64,000 nucleotides of DNA, from positions 3,331,001 to 3,395,000 of the forward strand of contig CP071495.1 in the NCBI GenBank assembly GCA_017354895.1, in the 5' to 3' direction. The translations under genes were made by a program, and so were the position numbers. The DNA comes from Podospora comata. Taxonomy: Eukaryota > Ascomycota > Sordariomycetes > Sordariales > Podosporaceae. The stretch's first letter is position 1. Every line of letters begins with the position of its first letter. The notes beneath the pieces were generated by a model that saw only the letters and a program-made list of their open reading frames with translations, was not told the DNA's origin and ran no database searches. Below, piece by piece: positions 47,816-59,380 of the stretch.

Positions 47816-49089
47816 TGTGCTTGTGGTAGGTTTCCGCCGTCCTGGGATCATGTCCTGGAATCATTTGTGTCGTAGTAATGTAACTTCGACATAGCATTAG
47901 AAGAAACATGAACAAGTACCTAAATTCTAGCGGGACATCACCCTTTATTATAGTGACCGTAGACATCAACCCCCATGGAGGCTAGGGTTGTTCCCTGGGC
48001 CTTACACATTATCACCACATCAGCGCTCACACGCTTGCAATTAAAGCCCTCGCAATCCAATCCCCGGCATTGAACCCCTCTCAATGAGAAACGCCGCAAT
48101 TGGCCGCAATAAGAACCCTCGCGAATGAGGTGTGGCCCGGTATTTAAAGCTTCCATGCCCGGGTGAGGGTGCGCTCGATGAATTGCACGGGCGCGTAGGC
48201 AGTAACAATTAACAACTAAGGTAGACTAGCTTATCAACCCGGTCGCTGTGCCTATATCTCTCTATTGTAATCCTTGGTACCCAGCGAACTGCGCAGTCTC
48301 GGATTGTGCCCGGGAGAACACTACCAAGGCCGGACCGGGCCGCACAAGATGGCCGAATCCACGCTCGTGGGATGAAACGCAGGTGAAATCTCCCAACAGA
48401 AACACCAACTTGGTCGATAAATCATACCAGGCTGAGGTATAAGAAAACATGCATCGTCATAGAGAAGAGCAGAGCCTTCAGCTCATTACCACCCTGGAGA
48501 AAGCAGTCTTTGCCTTGAAGAAAAACTCTACCCACCACAAGTTAGGTAGATTTTGAACTTCAAGCTTAATTTTCAAGAAATATATGGTTGCATTGGGACG
48601 AATGTTGACCAGGGTTTCAATGGATGGGACAATGGCTCGTATTGCAAGTCAGCAAAGGTATAGTTAGACCTCAACTTACACTTCCCTTGCTGTCTTCAAT
48701 AAGGAATAGGCCTATCCACAATCTCGGAAAGTCATTTAGTGGCCATCAAGATCCCTACACGCTCGGAGGAACATAAATATGGCGAATGAATGTAGAATCT
48801 ATTCAAAGTTGAAAAGAACCGCCGCCAAAAGAATGTCCTTCCAGGGACTAACCTGCTCGCAGCTTGACCCCTCCATTACAAAGATTATATCCTCCTATCG
48901 TACAACAAAATCTCGTCCAAAACGCTGGGGGAATGAACTGGTGGTGATGGTATTAGGTGCAGTGTATTAAGTGATATTAGTGCTGGTTGTGCGGTGAGTG
49001 AAGAATGTGTTGTGGAAAAAAGGGGTATCAATGCTGAAGCCGCATCGCTAGTGACAAAATGCTCCTCCTCCTCCTCCTTCTGTCACAAC
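47816..49089. other. Intergenic region
   Basis: Right end of the gene-poor block. No supportable gene; short frames only. Confidence 0.5.
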
Positions 49090-49617
49090 CTAGCAGCCAT
49101 ACTTCATCCAGAAACCCGCTCCCTGGACAGCCACCTCCTCAAAGCTGACCTGCTTCCCCTCCGACTCCTCCGCAACCTCCAGTCTGAAACACATCTGCTC
49201 TCTGCAAGCCCAGCTGTTGATGCTAGCCTTGCTCCCCTGGTAGAACTGAGTCGTGCCGACCAAAGCATTCGCATCTGGGCCGTCAAGAGCGTAAACATTG
49301 ACCTGTGCTGATCCGTAGACAGCAGCTTGGGAAGAAGACAGATCGAGGACCAGCTCGCAGGGTCCGGTGCCGGCGGAGACGACTGAGGAGGGAATGGAAA
49401 AGCCGATCTCAATACCGGAGGCGTCGGCGGAGGAGATGAAGACTTGGTAGGGAGGGGGGGCGGTGGGGGAGTTGCGGAGGTTGGGGTAGATGGTCCCGCA
49501 TTGTTGACGTTCCTTGAGGAGGGGGTTCATTTGGTTGGATGGGGAGGTCAAGGCGGGCGCTGCGGTGGCGGTAAGGGCCAGGGCGGAGACAGTGGCGAGG
49601 AGGGTAGAGGTGCGCAT
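49090..49617 (-). CDS. Secreted protein, But2 C-terminal-domain-like
   Basis: 175 residues in a single exon. Residues 1-20 are a signal peptide (MRTSTLLATVSALALTATAA). After a short linker the mature part has the pattern of the But2/ubiquitin-3-binding C-terminal domain common in ascomycete secretomes: CGTIYPNLRNSP, YQVFIS, EIGFSIPSS, CELVLDL and VNVYALDG, ending CFRLEVAEESEGKQVSFEE..GAGFWMKYGC. Cysteines near both ends and in the middle could form disulfides. The role outside the cell is unknown. The upstream + strand carries a G-rich copy of the opposite strand only. Confidence 0.8.
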   Translation of the reverse strand: MRTSTLLATVSALALTATAAPALTSPSNQMNPLLKERQQCGTIYPNLRNSPTAPPPYQVFISSADASGIEIGFSIPSSVVSAGTGPCELVLDLSSSQAAVYGSAQVNVYALDGPDANALVGTTQFYQGSKASINSWACREQMCFRLEVAEESEGKQVSFEEVAVQGAGFWMKYGC

Positions 49618-51533
49618 TTTGGCTTTTGTTGGTTCTTGTCTTGTTGGTGCTGGGGAATGGGCTATGAAAGCTGCTTATAAAACGAGTGTGGGAATAGGGG
49701 AAGGGGTATTAGTGTGTATTAAGTGAAGGATGCTGAGAAGAAGTTGAAGAGAGACGTTTGATGCAGTGTATATAACATGAACGATCCGTGTACCAGTCTC
49801 TTGGGATCGCGCTTGCGGAAGCGCGGCACAAGCGATGACGACGATATTGTCAAAGAGTCATGGCTGGGAGTAGGGACGAGACGAACAATGACATACCTCC
49901 TCGGCCTCCGACGCAACCAGCTTCTAGATCAGACAGAGTTAAACCGAATTTTGATCAGCTGGGGTGAAACAGAAGATTTGAAGAAGCAGGTCCAAAACCT
50001 CAATGCAGCTAGCATCTAGTAGCGTTTGCATTGATGCAAGCCATTTGAGGACGCTTTTCCGACTGGAAGGCCGAGTTTCTGCAGAGACCAGCCCCCAACC
50101 TGGGAAGAAACAGCAAATAATCTGAAACTGCTCAAGACTACAGCAGTTCAAGACGCTGGACTTCCAAAAAGCGGGTAAAGGTGCCGGTCTTGACTTGGAG
50201 GGTTAGTGGTCTCCAAGCGTGGAGCTTCTGGCTAGCTTCTGTAAAAACAGAAACCGTTGTCGATTTAGCTTCGATCTTCTCCTGGTTCCACTAACATGGA
50301 TGAGCTAGCTAAACTCTGTTCCAGGATCAGGGTGCAACGGTGAAGATACAACACCTTTTCTTCAGTGTTGTTCCGGGGATTGTTCGACAAGCCCATGCGT
50401 GAGTCTCTGGGAATGCTAACGTTTCCTAGTGGCTCCGTACAATGCATCTTGCCACCCATACCGGAACGTGCCTTCAACCCGATGCCATCCTCTGGGCTGC
50501 TATCGTTTTTGTCGTTGTCAAGAAGCGGAGAGGGTCGTGAACTGGTGATCACGGCCGAGTCTGGTATCCAATTCGTGACTTCAGGCTCTTCGGAGAGTGC
50601 CCAACTCATCATGCAACTTTGAACAACATCGGCAGTAACTCCGGCATCTCGAGGGGCGAGGCTCTTTATCTACGTTTTGGCCATGGCTAGAGGAATTATC
50701 CACGCTCTTGGGAATGAGATGCTGCTGTTGGCGCGCTTGCCGTTTGTTCATCGGCCATCAAGGACCCGAAAGAAGTAGAGGCCAGAGTGGAGTATTGACT
50801 GTAGTGACAGAACTTGCCGTAGTCAAAACCCGAAAACTGGTAAAATGGGCTTCATCTCTGGCTGAACAAGACTTCCAAAGGCTTGTGACGTATGCATTGA
50901 AACTAGACGTGGCAGACAGGTTTGTGGGGAAGGTCCGACAACTCCGAGGCCGCATTGGTAATTTGTACAGGGAGTAGACGCGGGGGATAGAAACAAGCTC
51001 AGCGTGGCAAAGGGGGAGGGAAAGGTGAGAGAGAGACCCTCTATGCGGGGGTAGATGCCGATATCAGATGCCGAATCTTGGATGGTGATATCGCTTCCCC
51101 AACTTTGCCAGTTGGGGTGTCTTAGAGAGCCTCTTAATGCGGGTGCCATCTTGGACCAGGTTGACGGCTCAAGTGCGTGCGGAGGGTCTTGGTGTCACGT
51201 TGATGATTTACCCGCTTGATCGCCGGCTCTGGACACCCCAATTGGGCAATCTCGCTTGTGTGTTCCGCCGTGTCTGCGGCTTGGACGTTGTTTTAACCTG
51301 CCGATTTCGATCCCAGTGCCTAGCGTAGTGTAACCGTGACATTGTGGGGGTAGAAGCGAAACAAGAAAGTCATATCGAAGGTCGTGGGCTGGGCGGCATG
51401 ATTGACGACAGGTCGACGACGATGAAGAATGATGGGTATATATATCTTGAAGTGTTGCGCCCTGGTTTGATGTTTGTGACAGCAGCCATCACTCAATCAC
51501 CCGCCAGAGTCCTCCTCTTCCCACTTGCCCATC
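49618..51533. other. Intergenic region with weak coding traces
   Basis: Divergent interval between the But2-like gene (-) and the CE1 esterase (+). Frames at 49777-50019, 50365-50622 and 50708-50977 (+) have non-random, helix-like content (for example LAEQDFQRLVTYALKLDVADRF) but no shared frame or domain. They may be remnants of a lost gene. Promoter of the esterase at the right end. Confidence 0.4.
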
Positions 51534-52578
51534 ATGATGTTCAAGTCCCTTCTTGGTTTTGCCGCCATGGCGCAGACCGCCTTTGGTGCTTCTCTGCAAC
51601 AGGTCCAAAACTTTGGCAACAATCCCACCAGAATCCAGATGTACATCTACGTCCCGGATCGCGTGGCCACCAACCCTGCCATCATTGTGGCGGTAAGTAC
51701 TTGGAACACGCCTCCTGTTTCGCTGCTTGTTTGCTGACGATGGGTGTTGTTCCACAGCTTCATCCTTGCGGAGGTACTGGCCAGCAGTGGTTCAGCGGCA
51801 CCAGACTGCCCTCGTTCGCCGACCAGAACGGCTTCATCCTCATCTACCCTAGCACCCCGAACCAGAGCAACTGCTGGGATGTCCACAACCCTGCCAGTCT
51901 TACCCACAATGGAGGCGGCGATGCGGGTGGCATCATCTCCATGGTCAACTACACTCTTGACCGGTACAAGGGCAACCGGGAAAAGGTCTATGTCATGGGC
52001 TTCTCCAGCGGTGGCATGATGACCAACGTGATGGCTGGTTCCTACCCCGAGGTTTTCGAGGCTGGTGCTGCCTACTCTGGCACCGCTCACGCCTGCTTCG
52101 CTGGTACGTGCAACTGTTTTGTCTCTGCTTTTTGCCTGTTGTGGCTCGGATGTTGTTTGCTGTCCTCAAAGGCTGTACTGACAAGTCGACTCTTTTCTCT
52201 ACAGGTGCCGGTGGAGCTACCCCCTTCAGCTCCAACCAGACCTGTGCCCAGGGTCTCCAAAAGACTCCCGAGCAGTGGGGCGCCTTTGTCCGCAACTCGT
52301 ACCCGGGATACAACGGCCGTCGTCCCCGTATGATGATTACCCACGGAAACGCCGATACTCTTGTTCGCCCGCAATGCGCCACTGAGGCGTTGAAGCAGTG
52401 GTCAAACGTCCTTGGCGTATCGCTCACCCGCCAGGTCCAAGGTGTTCCCTCATCGCAATTCACTCAGCACATCTATGGCGACGGTACCAAGCTCCAGGGC
52501 TTCTTTGGCAATGGTGTTGGACATGCTCCCTCTGTCGACGAGCAGACCCTGTTGAGATTCTTCGGCTTGATCGCCTAG
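51534..52578 (+). CDS. Secreted CE1 acetylxylan/feruloyl esterase (PHB-depolymerase fold)
   Basis: Three exons (51534-51692, 51758-52103, 52205-52578) give 292 residues; the introns are 65 and 101 bp. A signal peptide covers about residues 1-19 (MMFKSLLGFAAMAQTAFGA). The alpha/beta-hydrolase triad is visible: Ser136 in GFSSGG, Asp219 in HGNADTLV and His275 in GVGHAP, with LHPCGG as the oxyanion loop. CNWD-type sequence (NCWDVHNP) and paired cysteines are typical of fungal CE1 enzymes, which remove acetyl or feruloyl groups from xylan. No cellulose-binding module follows the catalytic domain. Start ambiguity: two adjacent ATGs (51534, 51537). Confidence 0.9.
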
Positions 52579-54824
52579 TGTGTTGACATAATCTCCGACT
52601 CGAGGCAGGAGTGCGGGGCGGGTAAGATCTGGTGGTGGCAACGGAGCCTCCAGCGGCACAGTGCGTTGAGGCGGCCGCCCCGGTTTCTTACCCGCTAGGG
52701 AGTGGGGGTCACGGATAGCCGGGGGGGTTTGGTGAATGGCTGCCGGTGATGTTCCGAGTGTCCATAAACGATTGGGTTGCTCAGTATATATAAAAAGGTT
52801 TTCTTCTTGAATCTTGAGTTTCGGATGAGTGTGTTCGTTTGGAGTCGTGCGGATGAATGTGGTACAGCTTCATGTTGACTCCTCATGAATGGATTATGAA
52901 GCGGTAAAGTGCCTAGATGTCAATTCTTTTTATTGGGGGCCACCGAAACACGGGTCTAGCCGCTCCAAATAAGCCCAATGTAACAACAAGTGAGGGGGGC
53001 ATCTGTAGGTACCGGTTGAGGAAGTTGTGGTTCAAGTTCGACTTCCCTTTAGTGAATGAATGGATGGTGATGTTACCTTCAGAAACAAGGTTCCGAAGGC
53101 GTCAAACGATGCCGCAGTGATGCATACGGGGTTATTGAGTGTAGATAGGCTTGCGCCAGGGTGCTGTCAGAGATGAGTTGAAGCAGGGCGTTTGCAAAGT
53201 GAGTGACAATAAGAAAGTCGAAGCTGAAGCTGAGGCTTTGATTCTTTCCTGCTTTGATTAGCTGCCCGGCAGTCATCGAGAGCTTATCTCGTTTCGTTGG
53301 TGCCTAATTCTTCTTATGTAAGTCACCAGGCTCCAGTGCTGGTCTGGCACATCTCGGGGAAGAAACCATGGAGGTCACCACCCGTGACTTGACTCCCATC
53401 CAGTTTGTGGGGTTAGAGTCTGAGTTCACCGGCAGTTTCCCAATCTTCAGTCGGGTTCCATCATCCACATGATCGACCGATCGGGCGATACAACCTGGAA
53501 GTGGAATATCACAGACCTCTCGGCGCAAGAAATCATTCCCATCATTATTTTTCTACCCCGTCTCCCGCTGCCCTGTCGCTCTAGTCGCGTAACTTCGTCC
53601 GTCCGTTTCTTGGCTGGCCATCACCACAGCACAGACCTGCTGCGCAACATATGCTCCTCTAAACGTTTGCGGATGCCAAGCGCCGACTCAGCATGAATCG
53701 ACAAATTGACGACAACCAGTGGTAGAAACGACACAAACTTGAAGACGACTTCGTGGCAGTTTTGAAGGCAAATGGAAAACTATTGGAGTGGTGCGGACAC
53801 GCCGGTTAGTTAAGCGCTGTTTCCGCTGAGCATCTGTCTGCCAATTCGGTCATTCCGTCGCTTGGGCGCCCTGATAGCTAACGATAGGTTCCAGCCGCAG
53901 AAAAGAGGTGCAAACAAGGCCGGCCATATACTTGGCGGCATAATGAAAACTTCTGGAAACAAGCTGTGGGCCGCAACAGACCCCTTGTCAAGCAATATGG
54001 CGGCGCATGCATGGAAGCCTTCTAGAAGGAGTTTACTCCTGCAGCCGAGATCTGCTCTCGTCATCCCCGGCATCCCCCCCGTGTCATTCCCATTTGCAAC
54101 CTCTCGCAAACTATGTACAGCCAGGCCAGCATCTATCGGCGGCTCCAGCACGTATTCGGCCTGGTATACGCCCGCTACGGTATCATCCGACATCATGGTT
54201 CGCCATAGGTAGCGACAGACCAAAATATCACCACTCGGTGCAACCCCAATAACACAACAGGTGGTGAGGGTGTTGTGAGAGAGCGCTGAAATGCATGTTT
54301 AATGTTTCCCAAGGTTTCACACACTCATAATCCCTTACCGCCTGTCAGAGAGGCATGAAGGCCAGCGGCTTGATGCGATCTGGTGGTTGCCAACCCCTGT
54401 CCAATCCATTGGCTTCGCAAAGGAGCCCCAAGGCGGCACAGACGTCGCCGCGTTGGTCCGCGCCGTCACTATACAGGGGACGTACTTCTGGAACATGCAT
54501 GGAAGCTGCGTGGAAGCTACACAGAAGCCTTCGACGTTGCATCCGACTTTTTATACTTAGCGGGATACCCGTGCCTCGCACCAATCTCATCCCACAGGAA
54601 CAAGTACCTCTGCATCAGGCCCCTTTGGGCCCATCTGGCTCCCCCTGACTGAACCACATCTGTCTTCCTCCTCCCCAGCTGCCCATCACCACCCTTTTAC
54701 GGACCATGTTCAACTCCGTCTGCGACCAACTCCCCACATTGACCCCACGAACAGACCAGGGGACTCTACTGCTCCTTTCACTGCCCTTGATCAAATAAAC
54801 ACTCGGAATTGTCCGCATTAAACA
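52579..54824. other. Intergenic region
   Basis: 2.2 kb between two + strand genes: 3' flank of the esterase and promoter of the Clr5-ankyrin gene. No gene or repeat supported. Confidence 0.5.
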
Positions 54825-57458
54825 ATGGCCCAGGCCGGAATATCACCTTTACCTATCTCGATATCGACGATTATGCCTGCAGACATGATGGCTCATCTTG
54901 GATCAGGCCAAGGACAGCCCGGCCTCGTCATGTATGGTCTCTATGGACTAGATACGTTCGAGCACGTCGAGATCGATGAATATCAGGTTCCGTTCCCCAT
55001 CAACCGCCGTCGACCATGCTCAAGCAGCTTTCCCAAGCCTTGCGTGTTCGACAGTATGGCCTCCTCACCATCACCAGGCTCTGTTACAACTGCGCCGTCT
55101 AGAGAAGGCTCTCGGATCGGACGACCACCGCAATGGACAGTTTCACGATCACGAAAGCTGGCTAGGCTATACCTCTATACGACACTTTCCATCGAGAGGA
55201 TTATCCGGGTGCTTGAAGATGACGTCTTCAAACCGAGGTGCGGGGATCGGGAGTTTGCAGGGCTCTCTACACGGCGCTGACAGTTTTTGCAGGAAGAATT
55301 CAGCTCAAAAGACGATTCACAAAATGCTGGACAACGACCCCCGATATCTTCGACCCGAGTCACGGATTGAAATGAACCAACGCATCAGTAATCTTGCTGC
55401 CTCTGTCACTCGCCGAAGAAAGAAGACGGCAGTTCCAGCCTACGAATCAAGCCTTCATGGAGCAACCATAGACGCCTTGTATGGCGAGGTTAGTGGTGGT
55501 ACCGTGGACCAAAAGCTGGGAATTCTGCTAACAATATTTTTCATTTGCAGAAGGAACACAATCTGGCAAGGACTGAAATTTCGTCAGTATCCGGCTCAAG
55601 CCGTAGGGTAGAGGAAGGCCCTTCTTTTGACTTTGCTGGTTCGCCCGACGCACTCCTTAGTCCCATTCGATGGTCGATACCCCTGAGCGCTCAGACGACA
55701 GACGTCACCGACTTTGCGGGCTCTAGTGACAGAGGCTCAGCCATGGTCAAAGACCTCAAGAGGAGGCTATCAGACTGTTCCACGCACTTCGCCCACCAAA
55801 TCACATCGTTGATTAGAGACTTTACTATTGCTGGAAGTTCACAAGACGAATTATCTACTGGCCGCCGACCTTCTGCGGCTCTCAGTGACAGGTCTGGGCA
55901 CGACGAACTTTCTGATTTGGGGATCAGTAACGAGCCATTCGAAGCCTTCCCCGAGCCGGCCTTCGCAGTACCAGGAGACTTTTTGAGCGCGCACAGACGG
56001 AACTGTGCCGACTTTCCAGGGCAGCAACATGGAGTCGGTGACTGTTGGTGCTCCATCGCCGGTGATACCTCGCTGGACCAGAACTCTTGGTTGATGCCGA
56101 CGGGTGAATTGAGTGTGCGTGCACGCCATGTTCTTAATCACCCTTCTCCAGGTAGTCTCAGCCTCCTTGACAGTTTCGGGAACACGCCTCTACACCTCTT
56201 CGCCACGCTAGAAGGGTACCAGGACACCCTCTTCAGAATGGTGCTCAACTGCGATGTCGAAACCCTGAAGATTGCGAACACTGCTGGCCAAACGTTTCTC
56301 CATACGCTCAACCTGGAGTGGTTCCTCAACCTTACAGACCCGTCGACACTACTGAAACAACTTCTTTCACACATCAGAGATTCAGTTCCAGACCTTGTTT
56401 ACGAGACCGATGTGTATGGACGCACCTTCTTTCACCGCGCCCATTCCCTCGTTCGGGACCCAGAAGCCCTTGCCAACCTCTTCTCTCCGTTCGACTCTCT
56501 TCGGGCAGCCCGCCGTGATGCCTTCGGCTTCAATCCTCTTGGCAGCGGCATCACGGGCGACCAAGGCCCATATATTCCCCCAAGAAGAGGAAATAACCTT
56601 TCACCTCAAGTTGAATACCTTTCCAGTTCTGCCGGTCCTTCACGCGGTCATTCTGCCTCGCCCAGCGACAACGACTCGTTCTTAGCCTATCATGCTCGTC
56701 TTGTCGAAGTCATCCAGTCATCCTACAACAACCCACAGGTGGAGGACGCTGAAGGCCGTAACGGATTACACTGTCTTGCAGAGGCTATTCTCAACCAGCA
56801 GTCCATGAACCGCCATGTCTCTTCTTCTGTCGGCGCCCCTTCCATCCACCAGCGACCCAGTCTCAAACGAAAACTAGACTCTTCCAAAGAGTCAATCACT
56901 TCTTTTCCATCACCTTCGCCTTCCTCCACCGCTTCTGCTTCGACCGTCTCGAACGAATCTACCCTCACGACTCGACTTCGCCATCTCACTGGCCTTCTCC
57001 ACCACTCGCACGTCGATGTCAACGCCTATGACAAGTCAGGCAACACACCTCTTATGGCTTTCATCACACATATTCCAGACGACCAGGACGACAAATCAAA
57101 GACATTACTCGCCATTCTTGAAACTATCATTCGAGCAAAGGGGTGCAAGATCGAGGCTAGGAACAGAAGGGGCGAGACAGCCTTGTTGGTGGCGGCTAGG
57201 CTGGGCAGGAAGGTAGCACTAACAACACTGTTGGAACATGGAGCCAATGTCCACGCCCGAGATGTGGATGGGAGGGGAGTGTTGGAGGTGGTGGATGAAG
57301 TTTGCAAGGGGGCTGGGAGGGGAGATAGAGGGAAGGGTGCTGGCAAGGGGGACATAAGCCTGTATGCCAGGGCGGAGGCTTGCAGGGTTCTGTTGACTGG
57401 GAGGAGGGATTGGGGTGTTGTTGGAAGGCCTGGGGTAGGGAGGGAGTGGAGGGTGTAA
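54825..57458 (+). CDS. Clr5-domain and ankyrin-repeat protein
   Basis: Three exons (54825-55237, 55293-55488, 55551-57458) give 838 residues. Around residues 103-160 lies a Clr5-like region: PPQWTVSRSRKLARLYLYT, IERIIRVLEDDVF, then KTIHKMLDNDPRYL. Clr5 domains are fungal-specific putative DNA/nucleic-acid-binding modules, often fused to ankyrin or TPR repeats. Ankyrin-type segments follow: GNTPLHLFATLEGY near 407, GNTPLMAFITH near 700 and GETALLVAARLGRKVALTTLLEHGANVHARD at ~742-775, with Ser-rich spacers between. It is probably a nuclear or cytosolic regulator; the function is unknown. A PPPR/SS-rich segment separates the domains. Confidence 0.85.
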
Positions 57459-58718
57459 CGACAGCATGGCTGTGGTTATAAGGATGAGACGGGTAAAGGG
57501 TTTCAGAGGCCGGATGTAGAGTCGGTCCAGACTCGATCCAAAAGGCTCCAGTGCAAGTTGGGACCTGTATCAAGATATCACCAAAGGGGAAAGTAACTGT
57601 ATATAGACCTCTAAACTTAGCCGCTTCAACATATTTAGACCTACGGCATGTACATAGGCAGTTTTAGGACATTGACGATTCCCATGGCCTCTTTATTCAA
57701 ATGAGGGAGGCCCCATGACCCCTGTTTCCGAATCCCGAAAAAGTCATGAGGAGTAGACCAGTCCGCCATCACCCTGTATGTTAGCTGGGTCTTGGGGCAG
57801 TAGTCGGTAGCCTATTCGGAATATCAATTGTAGCTTCATTCTTTTCATGATCTGCTGACTGACGTCGCAGAGGGGGACTGGTAGGTTGTTTGAGTACACG
57901 ATGGGGGGTTGTTGATAGGATCTGGCCTCGGGCGCTTGGGGGGTAGAAGTCCTTGACAGGGTTTTGAGAAGACTTGAAGAAGGATGCGAGAAGGGCTTTG
58001 AAATGTTCATGAGGTTAAGAATGAGTGGGGCAAGCCGTGTTGGGACTGCTTAAGTTACAGGAGTAATTGAAGAATGTGAAAAAATATCAACAAATATTAA
58101 GAAATATTAATGAGTATTAATATATATTGACGAATATTAATAGATATCAACATTGTAGTGCGATCATGATAGAACACCGACGAAGTCGACGATAGGTACA
58201 GTCATGGTTGTCTGTAAACTAGGCATGTTTCTCCTCGCACAACCTCAACACCAACACAGTTGGCGACGACGCCGGCCATTTTCAGCGCGCACTCAGTGCT
58301 CACGCAAGTATTTTAGTCTCTAGTTGCTGCGTCATGGGACCAAATGACCACACGACAAGCCACCATATCCTTTGGCCTGTGATCCTCCCCCCCCCTCTCC
58401 CCAGGTAAGTAGAGTCCACAGCCTTTCTCCTGCGATTCAGCTACCTAACTTCTTCCCAAGTTCATCATAGACGCAGCCCTTTCGTGTCCATGACGGAGGT
58501 GAAGTCGGGAATGCCAAAGTAGCGTGTACCGTCGTTTACAAAGTCCTGGTTCGCCCTCGACGACTCAAACACACCATCTTCGACCTTACATTGCCACCCC
58601 ACAGGAAACAGCAATTATCTTTCCCACTTCCCAGCTACGTACTCAGCTACCTCACTCTCCCCACCTCCCGTCTTCGGCCCAGAGCCACCTCCCAACCACA
58701 GGTCATCCTCCCAACAGC
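57459..58718. other. Intergenic region
   Basis: No supportable gene. An 88-codon frame at 57744-58010 (-) lacks domain or splice support. 58079-58152 is A/T-rich with a degenerate aatattaa repeat. Confidence 0.5.
58079..58152. repeat. A/T-rich degenerate 11-12-bp repeat
   Basis: Six to seven imperfect units around aatattaa/atatcaac, strikingly A/T-rich against the surrounding sequence. Confidence 0.7.
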
Positions 58719-59080
58719 AACATGTCGTTACCGAGGTAGCTAACCCCCCTCTCCCCTCTTTCCACCCACCCACCATCCCAAGACTAACCTCCCCATCCCC
58801 AGATCCCATTCACCACCCCCATCAACACCGCAAACCTCACCCGCCCATTCATCGATAGGCTTGAGATGGACGGGGGAATCTTGGACGAAGACGGGAAAAG
58901 CCTGACCCAATGGCTCCGCGACTTTGAACAAGTCAAGAAACTACCAGAGGACAAACCCTGAGAGCAAGAGGTCGCGAAGCGAATTGCTGTTGGTGGGTGC
59001 CGCAGAATGAAAGCACTGCCCAGAGACGATGTCCACCTCGGGTGAGTTTTATTCCTTTTTGTTTCAAGAGCTGGGAAAGC

Positions 59081-59272
59081 ATGCTTGAGATTTGGCACTG
59101 TCCAGAGTGCGGCGAGTGCAACAGGCTCAAGGCGTGGCATTGCGGGAGGTGCGAGACGTGCAGGGAGTACGACATGGTTCCCTGCGGGGGCTGTGGAGGT
59201 GTGTCCAAGTTTTTTGTGAATCAGATGGAGCAGAGTGGAGGAGGAATGGGAGGGGGCTCGGACTGGTCATGA
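59081..59272 (+). CDS. Small eight-cysteine zinc-ribbon-like protein
   Basis: From the ATG at 59081 the frame encodes 63 residues with C7, C10, C13, C21, C24, C27, C35 and C38. Two near-copies of a WHCx2Cx2C block are spaced 14 residues apart (IWHCPECGEC and AWHCGRCETC), followed by CGGC. The pattern suggests two zinc sites. The start is uncertain. A coding-like frame 58803-59041 (IPFTTPINTANLTRPFIDRL..., then a TGA at 58959) lies just upstream and could be an earlier exon. The only obvious join, gtgagt at 59042 to an AG at 59079, would make a 38-bp intron, shorter than usual. Function unknown. Confidence 0.45.
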   Translation: MLEIWHCPECGECNRLKAWHCGRCETCREYDMVPCGGCGGVSKFFVNQMEQSGGGMGGGSDWS

Positions 59273-59380
59273 TGCGAGAAGAATTTGTGATATAAAAGGT
59301 GCAAGAACATGCTTGATGTTTATTTTCCAAACCCACACACACCCTTCGTAAACACAGCTAGCTAGACACATCCAAAATGA

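Noticed and set aside
49444-49726. Plus-strand G-rich frame opposite the But2-like gene
   Set aside because: Antisense of the signal-peptide and Pro-rich linker region; GGG/GTG repeats only.
57744-58010. 88-codon minus-strand frame (MNISKPFSHPSSSLL...)
   Set aside because: Ser/Pro-rich start but no homology-like motif, no splice support and an unclear promoter. Left out.
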